A stretch of DNA of 64,000 nt from Xanthomonas sp. 10-10 (GTDB lineage: Bacteria; Pseudomonadota; Gammaproteobacteria; Xanthomonadales; Xanthomonadaceae): NCBI RefSeq assembly GCF_040182365.1, contig NZ_CP144460.1, positions 4,464,001-4,528,000 of the forward strand. Reading direction: 5' to 3'. Shown here piece by piece: positions 50,170 to 58,993 of the stretch (positions are counted from its first letter, which is position 1; each line of letters begins with the position of its first letter). The notes under the pieces are model-generated. The model did no database searches. It saw only the letters and a program-made list of their open reading frames with translations, and had not been told where the DNA came from. Both the position numbers and the translations under genes were made by a program.

Positions 50170-50364
50170 TCAATCGTCCTGACCGCGCGCGGTCACCTGC
50201 GCCTCGCCATCCTCGTCCCATTGCACGCTGACCGAGATCGGCTTGCAGCACACCTGGCAATCTTCGATGTACTGCTGATCGCCACCGGTGAGATCCAGCG
50301 TCAGCGTGATCCACTCCCCGCAGTACGGGCAGGCGATATCCAAAAAGCGTTCCGGGTCGGACAT
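50170..50364 (-). CDS. CPXCG-motif Cys-rich zinc protein (64 aa)
   Basis: A 64-residue protein with two Cys pairs: CPYCGEWI (residues 12-19) and CQVCCKPI (36-43), the pattern of the CPXCG Cys-rich family (zinc-ribbon-like). The remaining sequence is acidic. This family is widespread and small, without a known function. Start at 50364. Confidence 0.85.
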   Translation of the reverse strand: MSDPERFLDIACPYCGEWITLTLDLTGGDQQYIEDCQVCCKPISVSVQWDEDGEAQVTARGQDD

Positions 50365-50497
50365 GACGATTCCTCAGGCAGCGGCCGCAGCGTGGCCAGT
50401 AGCCGGCGAAGCGGCAAGCGCGACGCCAAGGGGTGCAGTGTACGAGCGTTCCAGCCACTGCACGCCTAAAACCGGCGCAGCTTGCACATGGCCGCGC

Positions 50498-51256
50498 TCA
50501 CTCCACCGGCACATCGTAGGCGGTCTGTGGTGTGGGCTCGGGGCGGAAGGTGAAATGCCACCACTCCATCGGGTAGTTGGCAAAGCCTTCGGCCGCCATG
50601 GCGCGCAACAGGTGCTGACGATTCGCACGCTGCGCACCGCTGAGATCGGCTGCATCGGTATGCGCACGCGGATCGAAGAAATCGAAGTCGGTACCCATAT
50701 CAACCGCGCGGCATGCACCGTGACGGCAATCCAGCAATCCCAGGTCCAGGGTGGCGCCGCGGCTATGTCCCGAGGTCTCGGCGATGTAGTCGCCCAACAA
50801 TGCCTGCTTGTCCACACGCGGGTAGTACTGCGGCTTGGTCACCTGATCCTGCAGGTCCGCCGCCCACGCCACAAATGCATGCACCGCCCGCACCGGCCGG
50901 TAACAATCGAACACCTGCAGGCGATAGCCTGCTGCGTTGAGCGTACGCGCCACCCGTGTCAATGCCTCGGCTGCCGGCCGCAACAGATAACACCGTGATG
51001 CGAGATACCCGGGCACCACGCGCCCGGTGAAGTTATTGCTGCCTGCATAGCGCATGTCGACGGCGATCTCCGGCGCGAGCGTGCCCACGTCGATCAGACC
51101 CACGTCGGCAGCAGTGGTCGCCGGCGAAATGACCGGCGCTGCGGTGGCAACAAAGCATGTGCTTGCCAACGCCGCTGCAAGTAACAGCCAGGGCAGCGTA
51201 GGCTTCTGGCGGCCCGAAGGCACTGCGGGAATGTGGGCTGGGCGTGGATCCGTCAT
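50498..51256 (-). CDS. D-alanyl-D-alanine dipeptidase, VanX/DdpX-like, exported
   Basis: A 252-residue zinc dipeptidase (peptidase M15D) that cleaves D-Ala-D-Ala released from peptidoglycan. Signal-peptide-like N-terminus ([21 protein letters not shown]) suggests a periplasmic location. Zn-binding and catalytic motifs are present: [13 protein letters not shown] (His, Asp ligands) and YPMEWWHF (Glu catalytic, His ligand). No vanA/vanH/vanR gene is near, so this is more likely a cell-wall recycling enzyme than glycopeptide resistance. The heptamer array lies 157 nt upstream of its start. Confidence 0.88.
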   Translation of the reverse strand: MTDPRPAHIPAVPSGRQKPTLPWLLLAAALASTCFVATAAPVISPATTAADVGLIDVGTLAPEIAVDMRYAGSNNFTGRVVPGYLASRCYLLRPAAEALTRVARTLNAAGYRLQVFDCYRPVRAVHAFVAWAADLQDQVTKPQYYPRVDKQALLGDYIAETSGHSRGATLDLGLLDCRHGACRAVDMGTDFDFFDPRAHTDAADLSGAQRANRQHLLRAMAAEGFANYPMEWWHFTFRPEPTPQTAYDVPVE

Positions 51257-51757
51257 CTGCAAAGCATAGGCGATCGGCGCAGCAAGAAACGCCAGATCAA
51301 TCCTTTGCCGAGGCGCTCTATGCAGACCAATTGCCAGCTGGACCACGGAACTCATGTGTGGGATGCGGCATCTCGCCTGGATGGTCCGAGCTGGGCCTTG
51401 CCGCGCCGCGCCGGGATTGGGGATTGGGGATTGGGGATTGGGGATTGGGGATTGGGGATTGGGGATTGGGGATTGGGGATTGGGAATTGGGGATTGGGAA
51501 TTGGGAATTGGGAATTCGCGATGCTGAGCTCGAGTCGGATATCTCGCATTGCTCGAATGCGTCACTAGCATTTCTGACAATGGCCATGCCGCAGAGACGC
51601 ATGCATCAAACAACGCTTCGCACACTGCAACTGCAAGGGGCACCGCCGCGTTTGCACGGCAGCCATATTGTGACGCGATCGCGCGTGCAGCAGTGCAACC
51701 TGCCAGGACTCACCGCTACCGGCCGCGCCCGGTGAAGCACGGCCGGTATCCCGGCGT
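51257..51757. other. Gene-free gap containing the heptamer array
   Basis: 501 nt between the VanX-like gene and the effector gene (both minus). It holds the heptamer array at 51413-51516 and presumably the VanX-like promoter. No ORF in it looks real: those present translate the repeat into Pro-Ile/Asn runs. Confidence 0.7.
51413..51516. repeat. Long heptamer tandem array (GGGGATT type)
   Basis: About 15 consecutive copies of the 7-mer GGGGATT or GGGAATT over 104 bp. The first nine or so are identical and the rest alternate between the two forms. It is the longest of three places in the window with this family (others 34711-34741 and 40984-41018). Confidence 0.9.
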
Positions 51758-53113
51758 TTACCGCGACGGGGCAGCTTGCGTTGCCGCCTGGGTCCGCTGC
51801 TCATCCTGACTTTGCCGCTGCGTCTCGGACGCCAGTTGCTGCTGGCTTTGCTCCAGCGGCACGGTTGCGGCCTGATGCCTGTCCACGTATGCACGATTGA
51901 CGTCCAGGGGATTGTTCGGATTGCGCTGTACCGCAATCAGACCCTTGCCGTCGGTGCTTGCCACCAGGTCATCGATTCGCGACATGCCGCTGACCTTGGC
52001 TTCGAACGCCACCTGGCCGGCCGCACGCTGCATCTCATCGCGATTCTTGAAGCCACCGTTGGGGCCGTGCTTCTCCAGCTGGGTCACCGCCTGGTCAAAC
52101 AACGGATCGGCACGGCGAAGCTGATCGACGCCTTGTTGACGTTGCATTGCTCCATTGATCGATGCAAGCGTCTCTGAACCGGCTTTGCCATCGACACTTT
52201 TCAATCCGCTATCCCTCTGGTACTTCTCGACTGCGGCCTCTGTCTTGGGCCCATAGGTACCAATGGCGTCCTTGCCTTCCATATAGCCAAGCGACGCAAG
52301 CTTGTCTTGAAGTTCTTTCACCGCTGGACCGTGCTCATGCCGCTTCAATATCCCGCCATCTTGGGCATGCAAATCGGACGGAGCCTTATCGGCTGGCGCT
52401 TTATCCCGACTGGACGGTGTAGCCTCTGACTGCGTCACCGTCTTGTCCAGGTCAGCCAACTTGACCAAATCCGCCTTTTCGTTTTCTGCGCGGTTTTTCA
52501 ATGAATCCAGCGTCTTCTGCTTTTCCACACGCGGGAAGAGTTCCTTGACGTGCGCCGCCTTGTAGTCCTGGACGGCACTGACAATCTCCTTGTCCGAAAG
52601 CTTGGAAACGTCGTAGCCCTTACCGAATTTTTCTTCGAGTCCTTTAAGGAAGACGCCAGACCCGCCCGGCCGCTTATCGCTGCCGGGACCATACTGGACG
52701 GCGGTGCTCCACAGCGCGTCCTGTACAGCCGGACCGCGACTCGTCAAATCCAGCCCCTTGCCTTCCAGTCGGTCTACAAGCTTGTCGTAATGGGTGCGCT
52801 TGATGTAATCGTGCTGCTCTTGTGCGAAAGATGTGTCGCTCTTTGCCAATTCTTTCCACTTGGCACTGAAGTCGGCAGAGCCGGGGGTCAGCCCGGCGAA
52901 ATCGTCTGCATACTTACTGCTCTTCACAAAGGCCGCAACGGTTCCGCCAACGATCACCGCCCCTTCCTTGGTCTTGACCTGAGAGGTCATCTGATACGAA
53001 CCGTATGAGACGCCACCAGGATCGTCGATACCTGACGACACGGTACTCGCGCCCCGGCCGCCTGTTTCATAGTGCTTCGAAGTTTGCCCTAATTCCCAAT
53101 CCTTGCCGCTCAT
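51758..53113 (-). CDS. Probable X-T4SS antibacterial effector: lysozyme-like, PG-binding, XVIPCD
   Basis: A 451-residue protein without a signal peptide. N-terminal lysozyme-like domain (about 1-215): a candidate catalytic Glu16 in HYETGGRG followed by DDPGGVSYGSYQM (31-42). Residues 258-320 form a PG_binding_1 domain (LKRHEHGPAVKELQDKLASLG). The C-terminal 335-451 matches the XVIPCD that docks Xanthomonas effectors onto VirD4: DPLFDQAVTQLEKHG, GMSRIDDLVAS, GLIAVQR, and a Gln-rich tail. The build is that of X-Tfe toxins delivered to rival bacteria. A lysozyme-inhibitor-like lipoprotein gene lies 56 nt upstream, as expected for immunity. The T4SS itself is not in the window. Confidence 0.88.
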   Translation of the reverse strand: MSGKDWELGQTSKHYETGGRGASTVSSGIDDPGGVSYGSYQMTSQVKTKEGAVIVGGTVAAFVKSSKYADDFAGLTPGSADFSAKWKELAKSDTSFAQEQHDYIKRTHYDKLVDRLEGKGLDLTSRGPAVQDALWSTAVQYGPGSDKRPGGSGVFLKGLEEKFGKGYDVSKLSDKEIVSAVQDYKAAHVKELFPRVEKQKTLDSLKNRAENEKADLVKLADLDKTVTQSEATPSSRDKAPADKAPSDLHAQDGGILKRHEHGPAVKELQDKLASLGYMEGKDAIGTYGPKTEAAVEKYQRDSGLKSVDGKAGSETLASINGAMQRQQGVDQLRRADPLFDQAVTQLEKHGPNGGFKNRDEMQRAAGQVAFEAKVSGMSRIDDLVASTDGKGLIAVQRNPNNPLDVNRAYVDRHQAATVPLEQSQQQLASETQRQSQDEQRTQAATQAAPSR

Positions 53114-53169
53114 CGCCTTATCTCCCTGATATAGAAATTACCAATAGAATTGACCGGCAACTTCACGAC

Positions 53170-53721
53170 TCAGCGCGACTCCAGCTGCGCAGCCCGTTCC
53201 GCTGTCATTTCGAGGCGGCACTGCGCCGCATCCACGATGCCCGCCTGTCCGCTATCAGGATCGTAGAAACATTTCTCGTCGCGATCTGCGATCCACTGAC
53301 GCTGCTGGTCGCGCAGCTTGCTCTTGTCCTCATCACCAAGCCGCTCGATCAAGGCCTTATAGACCTTGTTGAGTTTTTCATCCTGGTACGCATGTTCGGC
53401 CGCAATACAGTCCTGCATTGCGGGAGTCGCACCTGCAGCAGCAGTAATACAGTCATCATAAGAAGGGCGTAGCACGGGGGAATCTCCTGTTGATGGTGAA
53501 GGTGTGGACTTCTGAGCTTGGCCAGCGGACGAGCTGGATGTTGGTTGTTTTGAGGTAGCCCTGGACTCCATGCCGTCCGCTGAGGTCTCCGACGCATCAG
53601 TGGAGGTCGCGGCAGCGGAGTCGAGGGATTGATCGGCCGACTGCGATTGCCCGCCACAGGCAGCGGTCAGCACGCAAATCGTCATCACACACAAAAGAGG
53701 CAGAGTTTTGAGAGCTGGCAT
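53170..53721 (-). CDS. LprI-type lysozyme-inhibitor lipoprotein, likely immunity protein
   Basis: A 183-residue lipoprotein with lipobox LTAAC (Cys22), a Ser/Thr/Gln-rich linker (23-85), and a C-terminal DUF1311/LprI domain (about 88-183): YDDCITAAAG, MQDCIAAEHAYQDEKLNKVY, RDQQRQWIADRDEKC and AQCRLEMTAERAAQL, with four or more Cys for disulfides. LprI proteins inhibit lysozymes. The gene precedes the effector by 56 nt in the same direction, so I infer it protects the periplasm from the toxin. I chose MPALK at 53721 over 53784. Confidence 0.82.
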   Translation of the reverse strand: MPALKTLPLLCVMTICVLTAACGGQSQSADQSLDSAAATSTDASETSADGMESRATSKQPTSSSSAGQAQKSTPSPSTGDSPVLRPSYDDCITAAAGATPAMQDCIAAEHAYQDEKLNKVYKALIERLGDEDKSKLRDQQRQWIADRDEKCFYDPDSGQAGIVDAAQCRLEMTAERAAQLESR

Positions 53722-53829
53722 CGTTGAGACTGTTCCTTGAGAGGGATGGATACTGACGCAAAGCACTTGAACGCCTAGCGCCACGCAACGGGAAATGAGT
53801 GAAAAAGCACGAAGGTGCTCGAATAGTGC

Positions 53830-54747
53830 TCACTGATCCAGCGGCGGGGTGTACTGCTGCCTGGAAGCATCGAAGGTGTAGGTCACCGTATCGGAGGCGT
53901 CCAGGACACGGACCTTGCCTGGACCGGAGACGGCGGTGCCTTTCATGACAACCCGCAGTGTCGGCATCGAACCGGTCTTGCCCGGCTCAAAGCTCAGCGT
54001 TCCGGCGCTGGAGGCACATTTCATCGTCCCGCTGTCGTCGCACGCTGCGCTGTTGTCTCCACCGGTCACAACAGTACCCAGGTAAACCCAGCCCTTGTAA
54101 TCGCCCAGGTCGTTTTTGTTCGGATCGAAGCTGAAGATGGCAAAGCCCAGGCTGCTGACGCCGGGTGCAAACCGTGTGGTGGGCACCGCCAGAAGCAGGT
54201 GACCGTCCTTGCTTTCGGTACTTTGCGGCTCGCGCTTTTCATCGAGCGGATCGGCGTTTTCGTTTGCGCCGAAATCGCCAGCCCACTGCTGCGCGTGAAA
54301 CAGTGTCCATGCCGGCTTGCCAGCAACGTCGTCGAGCACATACGTCGCCTGGCTGATGGCGACGCCAACGCCGGGGTCTGGGCCGTCGCGTTCCTCTGCC
54401 TTGCCATACGTTCCCGGCCCGGCATTGGCGAAGCCGGTGTAGTAGTGCTTGCCGCCCAAGTCGAAGCGATAGCCATACCAGAAGGCGGCCAGCGCACCGT
54501 TATCGACGGTGTAGGACGCTGACCCATCGCCCTTCATTCCATAAATGTCATTCAGCACCTGCCCCGGGGCCGGTACTTCGGCGGCGATCTGCCGAGGCTG
54601 CGCCGCGGGCGGTGTCGCCGGCGTTGCGGGTGTCGTCTCGGTGGGCGCCGGCGGCGCGCCGGCCTGCCCGGTGTCGATGGCCTTATCCGAGCAACCAGCA
54701 AGGACTAGCATCGCTGCCACCCACAGCGCTGTCTTCCCGAGATTCAT
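53830..54747 (-). CDS. Lipoprotein upstream of the effector/immunity pair, unknown
   Basis: A 305-residue lipoprotein with lipobox LAGC (Cys19), a Pro/Thr/Ala linker (28-62), and a beta-rich domain with aromatic strands (AFWYGYRFDLGGKHYYTGFAN, YVLDDVAGKPAWTLFHAQQW) and a Cys pair (CDDSGTMKC). No family is recognised with certainty. It is the first of the three minus-strand genes (108 nt before the LprI-type gene). Either a second immunity protein or an unrelated envelope protein. Start at 54747 follows GGAAGG; 54765 is possible. Confidence 0.7.
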   Translation of the reverse strand: MNLGKTALWVAAMLVLAGCSDKAIDTGQAGAPPAPTETTPATPATPPAAQPRQIAAEVPAPGQVLNDIYGMKGDGSASYTVDNGALAAFWYGYRFDLGGKHYYTGFANAGPGTYGKAEERDGPDPGVGVAISQATYVLDDVAGKPAWTLFHAQQWAGDFGANENADPLDEKREPQSTESKDGHLLLAVPTTRFAPGVSSLGFAIFSFDPNKNDLGDYKGWVYLGTVVTGGDNSAACDDSGTMKCASSAGTLSFEPGKTGSMPTLRVVMKGTAVSGPGKVRVLDASDTVTYTFDASRQQYTPPLDQ

Positions 54748-54913
54748 CACGCGACAGCCTTCCATTCTTGTCAGGAGAAAATCCTATCAAGAATGCGATG
54801 CAGGTCCAGTGGATTGACCGAAAGCACCTCAGTCCAGGAAGGCAGCGCCCCCTCCCGCACAGAACGCGGCCCGCACTGCCGCCGATTGAACCCGCTCAAC
54901 GCGATGCACCGTG

Positions 54914-55714
54914 TCACTTGGCTCGGAGCGCGCCGGGAGTAAGCGGCACAGCCGGCGAATTCGTTGGTCGCGTCAACGCATGCAATATCCGCAGATCCTC
55001 GGCATCCAGCGTAGTGGCGCTGTTGCCGCGATAGTGGTGATGGAAGGCCTGCAGCGTGGCGGCGGGGTCGTCGAGGCTGTAGCCCAGCAGGGCCAGCGCC
55101 TGCCAGGGATCGAAATCCGCCGGTGCGGGTAGCGTATCGGATGCGGGCCAGCGGCCGAAGCCAGCATCGGCCAGGCGTTTCCACGGGAATAGCGGCCCCG
55201 GGTCGTTCTTGCGTGCAGGAGCGACGTCCTCATGACCGACGATCTGGGTGCGCGGGATGCGCAAACGCATGCACAGGTCTTCCAGCAATACCAGCAGACT
55301 GTCGATCTGCGCTGGCGCGAACGGTTCGTTGCCGTCGTTGTCCAGTTCAATGCCGATCGAGGCTGAATTGATGTCGGTGATGGTGCCCCAGCGGCCGGCA
55401 CCGCCATGCCAGGCGCGCTGCGCGTCGCTGACCAACTGGTAGCGCTGCCCATCCTCGCCGATCAGGTAATGCGCACTGACGCGGCCGCCGCTGTTGCGCC
55501 CACGCAACGTGCTCAGGCTCTGCTGCACCGAGTGCTGGTCGGTGAAGTGCAGCACGATCAGGATCGGCCGTCGCGCGTCGTAATTGGGCGACGGCACCCA
55601 CTGCGCAAGCGGGTTGCGTTGCGGCGCGTGCGCGCAGGCACCCAGCGACAGCGCGGCCATGCAGACCATGGCCCGCAGCCAGGCCAATGAACACGGATGG
55701 GGAGTAGGCGGCAT
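54914..55714 (-). CDS. amiD: Lipoprotein N-acetylmuramoyl-L-alanine amidase, AmpD/AmiD-like
   Basis: A 266-residue zinc amidase that cleaves the bond between MurNAc and the stem peptide. The lipobox LSLGAC (Cys about 28) suggests an outer-membrane anchor as in AmiD. The Amidase_2 fold shows the Zn ligands: His in ILIVLHFTDQ, His in QIVGHEDVAPARKNDPGPLFPW and its Asp, and an intervening WHGGAGRWGTITDINSASIGIEL. The C-terminal extension (about 185-266, YSLDDPAATLQAFHHHY) resembles a PG-binding helix domain. Start at 55714; an ATG at 55753 would disrupt the signal. Confidence 0.86.
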   Translation of the reverse strand: MPPTPHPCSLAWLRAMVCMAALSLGACAHAPQRNPLAQWVPSPNYDARRPILIVLHFTDQHSVQQSLSTLRGRNSGGRVSAHYLIGEDGQRYQLVSDAQRAWHGGAGRWGTITDINSASIGIELDNDGNEPFAPAQIDSLLVLLEDLCMRLRIPRTQIVGHEDVAPARKNDPGPLFPWKRLADAGFGRWPASDTLPAPADFDPWQALALLGYSLDDPAATLQAFHHHYRGNSATTLDAEDLRILHALTRPTNSPAVPLTPGALRAK

Positions 55715-56186
55715 CGCATTTCTCTTGAAGGCACTCAGAGCGGCTGACTCCATCTGACAAATCGACGCCGGCGCGATGCAGATGCTGACGGCTGCAGTGT
55801 ACGAGAGCAAACGCCGACACCGGGTCACGTCCGCTGACGGTGACTGCGGTGGCTGGTGACCGGTCGCAGGTGGTTCGCCGCGTGAACGGGCTCCGGCGAG
55901 TCCGCCTGGCTGCAGACCATGCGGATGGCAAAGCGACGCGCCAACCTTGGCCCCAACGCGATCTCCGCAGCAACGCCCCATCGATCGAAGCACCCCATGG
56001 CGGCAGCACGTCAACAGACCACCGCAAATCGCATGCCTGTGGAGGAGCGATCACCGCTTGCGGTCTGCGCACCCCGAGGCGTCCCGCGTACACTCATCAT
56101 CACGCTTGCAGCGGCAAGGAGGTGAAGGTCGGCGCGCCGTGCTTCCCTCCACGCTGCATTGCAGCCCCACATGCACTCACTCCGAG
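55715..56186. other. Divergent intergenic region of the murein cluster
   Basis: 472 nt between the amidase (minus) and NlpC/P60 (plus) genes, with both promoters expected. A GGAGGTG sequence at 56118-56124 looks like a ribosome site, but no start codon follows at a normal distance. I see no gene and no clear repeat. Confidence 0.5.
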
Positions 56187-57599
56187 ATGTTCATGCCCTT
56201 GTCGCGCCGCCTGCTGACGTTGCTGTTGATGTCACTTGCGCTGCCCGGTAGCGCAGCGCCCGGCAGCACTTCAGCTTCACCTGTGGCCCCCTTTGCGGTC
56301 AGCCAGGCGCAACTGACAGCGGACTACTGGATCCAGCGCAGCGGCAATGCACGGTTGCCGCGTTTGAACGCGGCACAGATCGCCGCCTTCAATGCCCGCC
56401 TGTTGCGCGACGATGCGTCCATGCACGATCTGTCGCAGCTGCCCGAGGTCATGCCCGGCGACGCGGTACGTGCGCGAATCGAAGCACTGTCGGCGCCGCC
56501 GACGCGTGCGCTCTACGGCGCCGATGGACATGTCATCGACCCAGTGCGCCTGTCGGAGTTGCGCCGCACGCTGGCATTGGATGCGCTCCCCGCAACGGTG
56601 GCAGTGCAGTTTGCGCTGGTGGTCCAGCGTGCGGCATTGCGCACCTTCCCCACCACCCAGCGCGTATTCACCAGTCCCGACGATCTCGATATCGACCGCT
56701 TTCAGGAATCGGCCCTGTATCCAGGCACGCCGGTCGCGGTGCTGCACACCAGTGCCGATGGTGCTTGGCGGTTCGTGCTTGCAGCCAATTATGCAGCGTG
56801 GATCGCTGGCGACCGGATCGCTGAAGGCAGCCGCGAGCAGGTGTTGCGGTACGCACAACGCGGTCCACGCATGCTGGTGACCGGTGCCCGCGTGCAGACT
56901 GCATACACCCCGGAGCTACCCGCCGTCTCGGCACTGTCGCTGGACATGGGCACCAGCCTGCCCCTGGATGTCGACTGGCCATCGCAGCAGCCGGTCAACG
57001 GACAACTGCCACTGGCTGCCCACGTGGTGCAACTGCCGCTACGCGATGTCGATGGTCGCTTGCAGCTGGTGCCGGCCCTGGTCCCGCGCGGCGCGGATGT
57101 GCACGCCGGTCCCTTGCCGGCAACCGATGCCGCGTTGCTGCGGCAGGCCTTCAAGTTCCTCGGCGAACGCTATGGCTGGGGCAACGATTACGATGCGCGC
57201 GATTGCAGCGGCTTTGTGCTGGATATCTACCGCAGCCTGGGGATTGCGCTGCCACGCAATACCGGCGATCAGGCACGCAGCCCGGCTTTGCGCACGATTG
57301 CGTTCGATGCACGCGCACCGCAGTCGCAACGTCTGCAGCAGCTGGCGCAGCTGCGCATCGGCGACCTGATCTATATCCCTGGCCACGTGATGCTGGTGAT
57401 CGGGCATGAGCGTGGCGCGCCCTGGGTGATCCACGACGTCGCCGGCGTCAACTATCGCGCTGCCGATGGCAGCGTGCAGCGTGCGCGCCTGAACGGCGTC
57501 TCGGTGACGCCGCTGTTGCCGTTGCTGACCACCGATGGCACGCCCTTCGTCGATCGCATCACCCGCATCCAGCGCATCGCGCCAATTGGCTCCCCATGA
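56187..57599 (+). CDS. NlpC/P60 murein peptidase (YkfC-like), exported
   Basis: A 470-residue protein with a signal peptide (LTLLLMSLALPGSAAP). The N-terminal NlpC/P60-stabilising and SH3-like regions (about 40-310) are followed by an NlpC/P60 Cys peptidase domain: Cys340 in DYDARDCSGFVLDIYRSLG and His400 in IPGHVMLVIGH, with a third polar residue beyond. It would cut the gamma-D-Glu-to-diamino-acid bond of stem peptides, as YkfC does, supplying L-Ala-D-Glu to the epimerase encoded next (4-nt overlap). Start at 56187 (MFMPL); 56193 is also possible. Confidence 0.87.
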   Translation: MFMPLSRRLLTLLLMSLALPGSAAPGSTSASPVAPFAVSQAQLTADYWIQRSGNARLPRLNAAQIAAFNARLLRDDASMHDLSQLPEVMPGDAVRARIEALSAPPTRALYGADGHVIDPVRLSELRRTLALDALPATVAVQFALVVQRAALRTFPTTQRVFTSPDDLDIDRFQESALYPGTPVAVLHTSADGAWRFVLAANYAAWIAGDRIAEGSREQVLRYAQRGPRMLVTGARVQTAYTPELPAVSALSLDMGTSLPLDVDWPSQQPVNGQLPLAAHVVQLPLRDVDGRLQLVPALVPRGADVHAGPLPATDAALLRQAFKFLGERYGWGNDYDARDCSGFVLDIYRSLGIALPRNTGDQARSPALRTIAFDARAPQSQRLQQLAQLRIGDLIYIPGHVMLVIGHERGAPWVIHDVAGVNYRAADGSVQRARLNGVSVTPLLPLLTTDGTPFVDRITRIQRIAPIGSP

Positions 57600-58693
57600 A
57601 GATCACCGGCTTCCGCCTTGGCATGCTGCGCGTGCCGTTGAAAACTCCGTTCAAGACCGCGGTACGCACCGTGCAGGCGATCGAGGACGTGGTGGTGCTG
57701 CTGCAAACCGATAGCGGCCATATCGGTTATGGCGCCGCGCCGGCCACCGCGCCGATCACCGGCGATACGCACGGCAGTATCATCGCCGCGATCGGTCACT
57801 GCATCGCACCGCGGTTGATCGGCCAGGACGTGGCTGAACTCAATCGACTGTGCGGGCTGGTGCAACATGCGCTGGAACGCAATACCAGCGCCAAGGCCGC
57901 AGTGGAGATCGCACTCTACGATCTGTGGGCGCAGACCTTCGGCGCGCCGCTCTATCAGCTGCTTGGGGGCGGCACCCCGCGCATCACCACTGACCTCACC
58001 ATCAGTGCCGATACCATCGACATCATGGTGGCGCAGGCGCAGTCGGCATTGGGGCGCGGCTATCGGTCGCTGAAGATCAAAGTGGGTAAGGACAGCGCGT
58101 CGGATGTCGAACGCGTCAAGGCGATCCACGCAGCCGTCGATGGGCGTGCATCGCTGCGCCTGGATGCCAACCAGGGCTGGACACCCAAACAGGCCGTGCG
58201 CAGCATGCGCATGCTGGAAGACGCCGGCATCGTACTGGAATTGCTCGAACAGCCGGTCAAGGCCGCCGATATCGATGGCCTGGCCTTCGTCACCGCGCGC
58301 ATCGACACCCCGGTGATGGCCGACGAAAGCGTGTTCTCGCCAATACAGGTGATCGACATCATTCAGCGCCGCGCGGCCGACATCGTCAACATCAAGCTGA
58401 TGAAGACCGGCGGCCTGTCCAATGCCATCCGCATCGCCGATAGCGCAGCGCTGTACGGCGTCCCGTGCATGATCGGGTGCATGATCGAATCCAGCATCAG
58501 CGTCGCCGCTGCCGTGCATCTGGCGGTGGCCAAGGCCGACAGCATCACCCTGGCCGACCTGGATGCACCGGCGTTGGGGCAGTTCGATCCCACCGAGGGC
58601 GGCGTGCAGTTCGATGAGGCGCAGATCCATATCGATGATTCGCCAGGCCTGGGCATCCGCCGCATCTGCGGGTTGGAACTGTTGCCCGACTGA
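57596..58693 (+). CDS. L-Ala-D/L-Glu epimerase (enolase superfamily)
   Basis: A 365-residue dipeptide epimerase of the MLE subgroup, turning murein-derived L-Ala-D-Glu to L-Ala-L-Glu so it can be hydrolysed. The catalytic KxK (Lys160 and Lys162 in SLKIKVG), metal ligands Asp190 (DANQGW), Glu218 (LEQP) and Asp243 (ADES), and Lys268 (IKLMKTGG) are all present, as is CMIESS. The AE-epimerase call rests on these and on its coupling to the NlpC/P60 gene (ATGA overlap). Confidence 0.88.
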   Translation: MKITGFRLGMLRVPLKTPFKTAVRTVQAIEDVVVLLQTDSGHIGYGAAPATAPITGDTHGSIIAAIGHCIAPRLIGQDVAELNRLCGLVQHALERNTSAKAAVEIALYDLWAQTFGAPLYQLLGGGTPRITTDLTISADTIDIMVAQAQSALGRGYRSLKIKVGKDSASDVERVKAIHAAVDGRASLRLDANQGWTPKQAVRSMRMLEDAGIVLELLEQPVKAADIDGLAFVTARIDTPVMADESVFSPIQVIDIIQRRAADIVNIKLMKTGGLSNAIRIADSAALYGVPCMIGCMIESSISVAAAVHLAVAKADSITLADLDAPALGQFDPTEGGVQFDEAQIHIDDSPGLGIRRICGLELLPD

Positions 58694-58993
58694 CCTGGCC
58701 ATCGCAGGCGGCATATCGGGCGTCAAGCGACGGAGCGCTCGACTGGCACGCAGGCATGCCCTCGCCGCCTGCCTGCGTGATCCGCACGGCAAAAACCATG
58801 CACGCAACGATGGCGATTCCAGGGCATCGCCATGGTCCGCACATGCAGTCGTCATCGCCATGCGCCACACACCCGCATTGCTGGGTACAGTAGGCCTGCC
58901 CGCCCCGATGCCATCGGGTGCGGCACGCGTGCCGTCGTCCACACCGAGACACCGCATTCCTCACCAGCTCGTCCCCTGCCGTCCGGAGTCCGC
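58694..58993. other. 300-nt gap inside the murein cluster
   Basis: Between the epimerase and the L,D-transpeptidase-like gene. I see no gene, only a small inverted repeat TGGCGAT ... ATCGCCA (58811-58832). The transpeptidase-like gene may have its own promoter here. Confidence 0.5.

Noticed and set aside
50498..51256. Glycopeptide-resistance locus based on the VanX-like gene
   Set aside because: No VanA/VanH ligase or dehydrogenase, and no VanR/VanS, lies nearby. The exported form and context fit cell-wall recycling.
51233..51735. Plus-strand ORFs over the heptamer array
   Set aside because: Their protein is only the translated 7-mer repeat (Gly-Asp-Trp-Gly-Leu type), with no domain.
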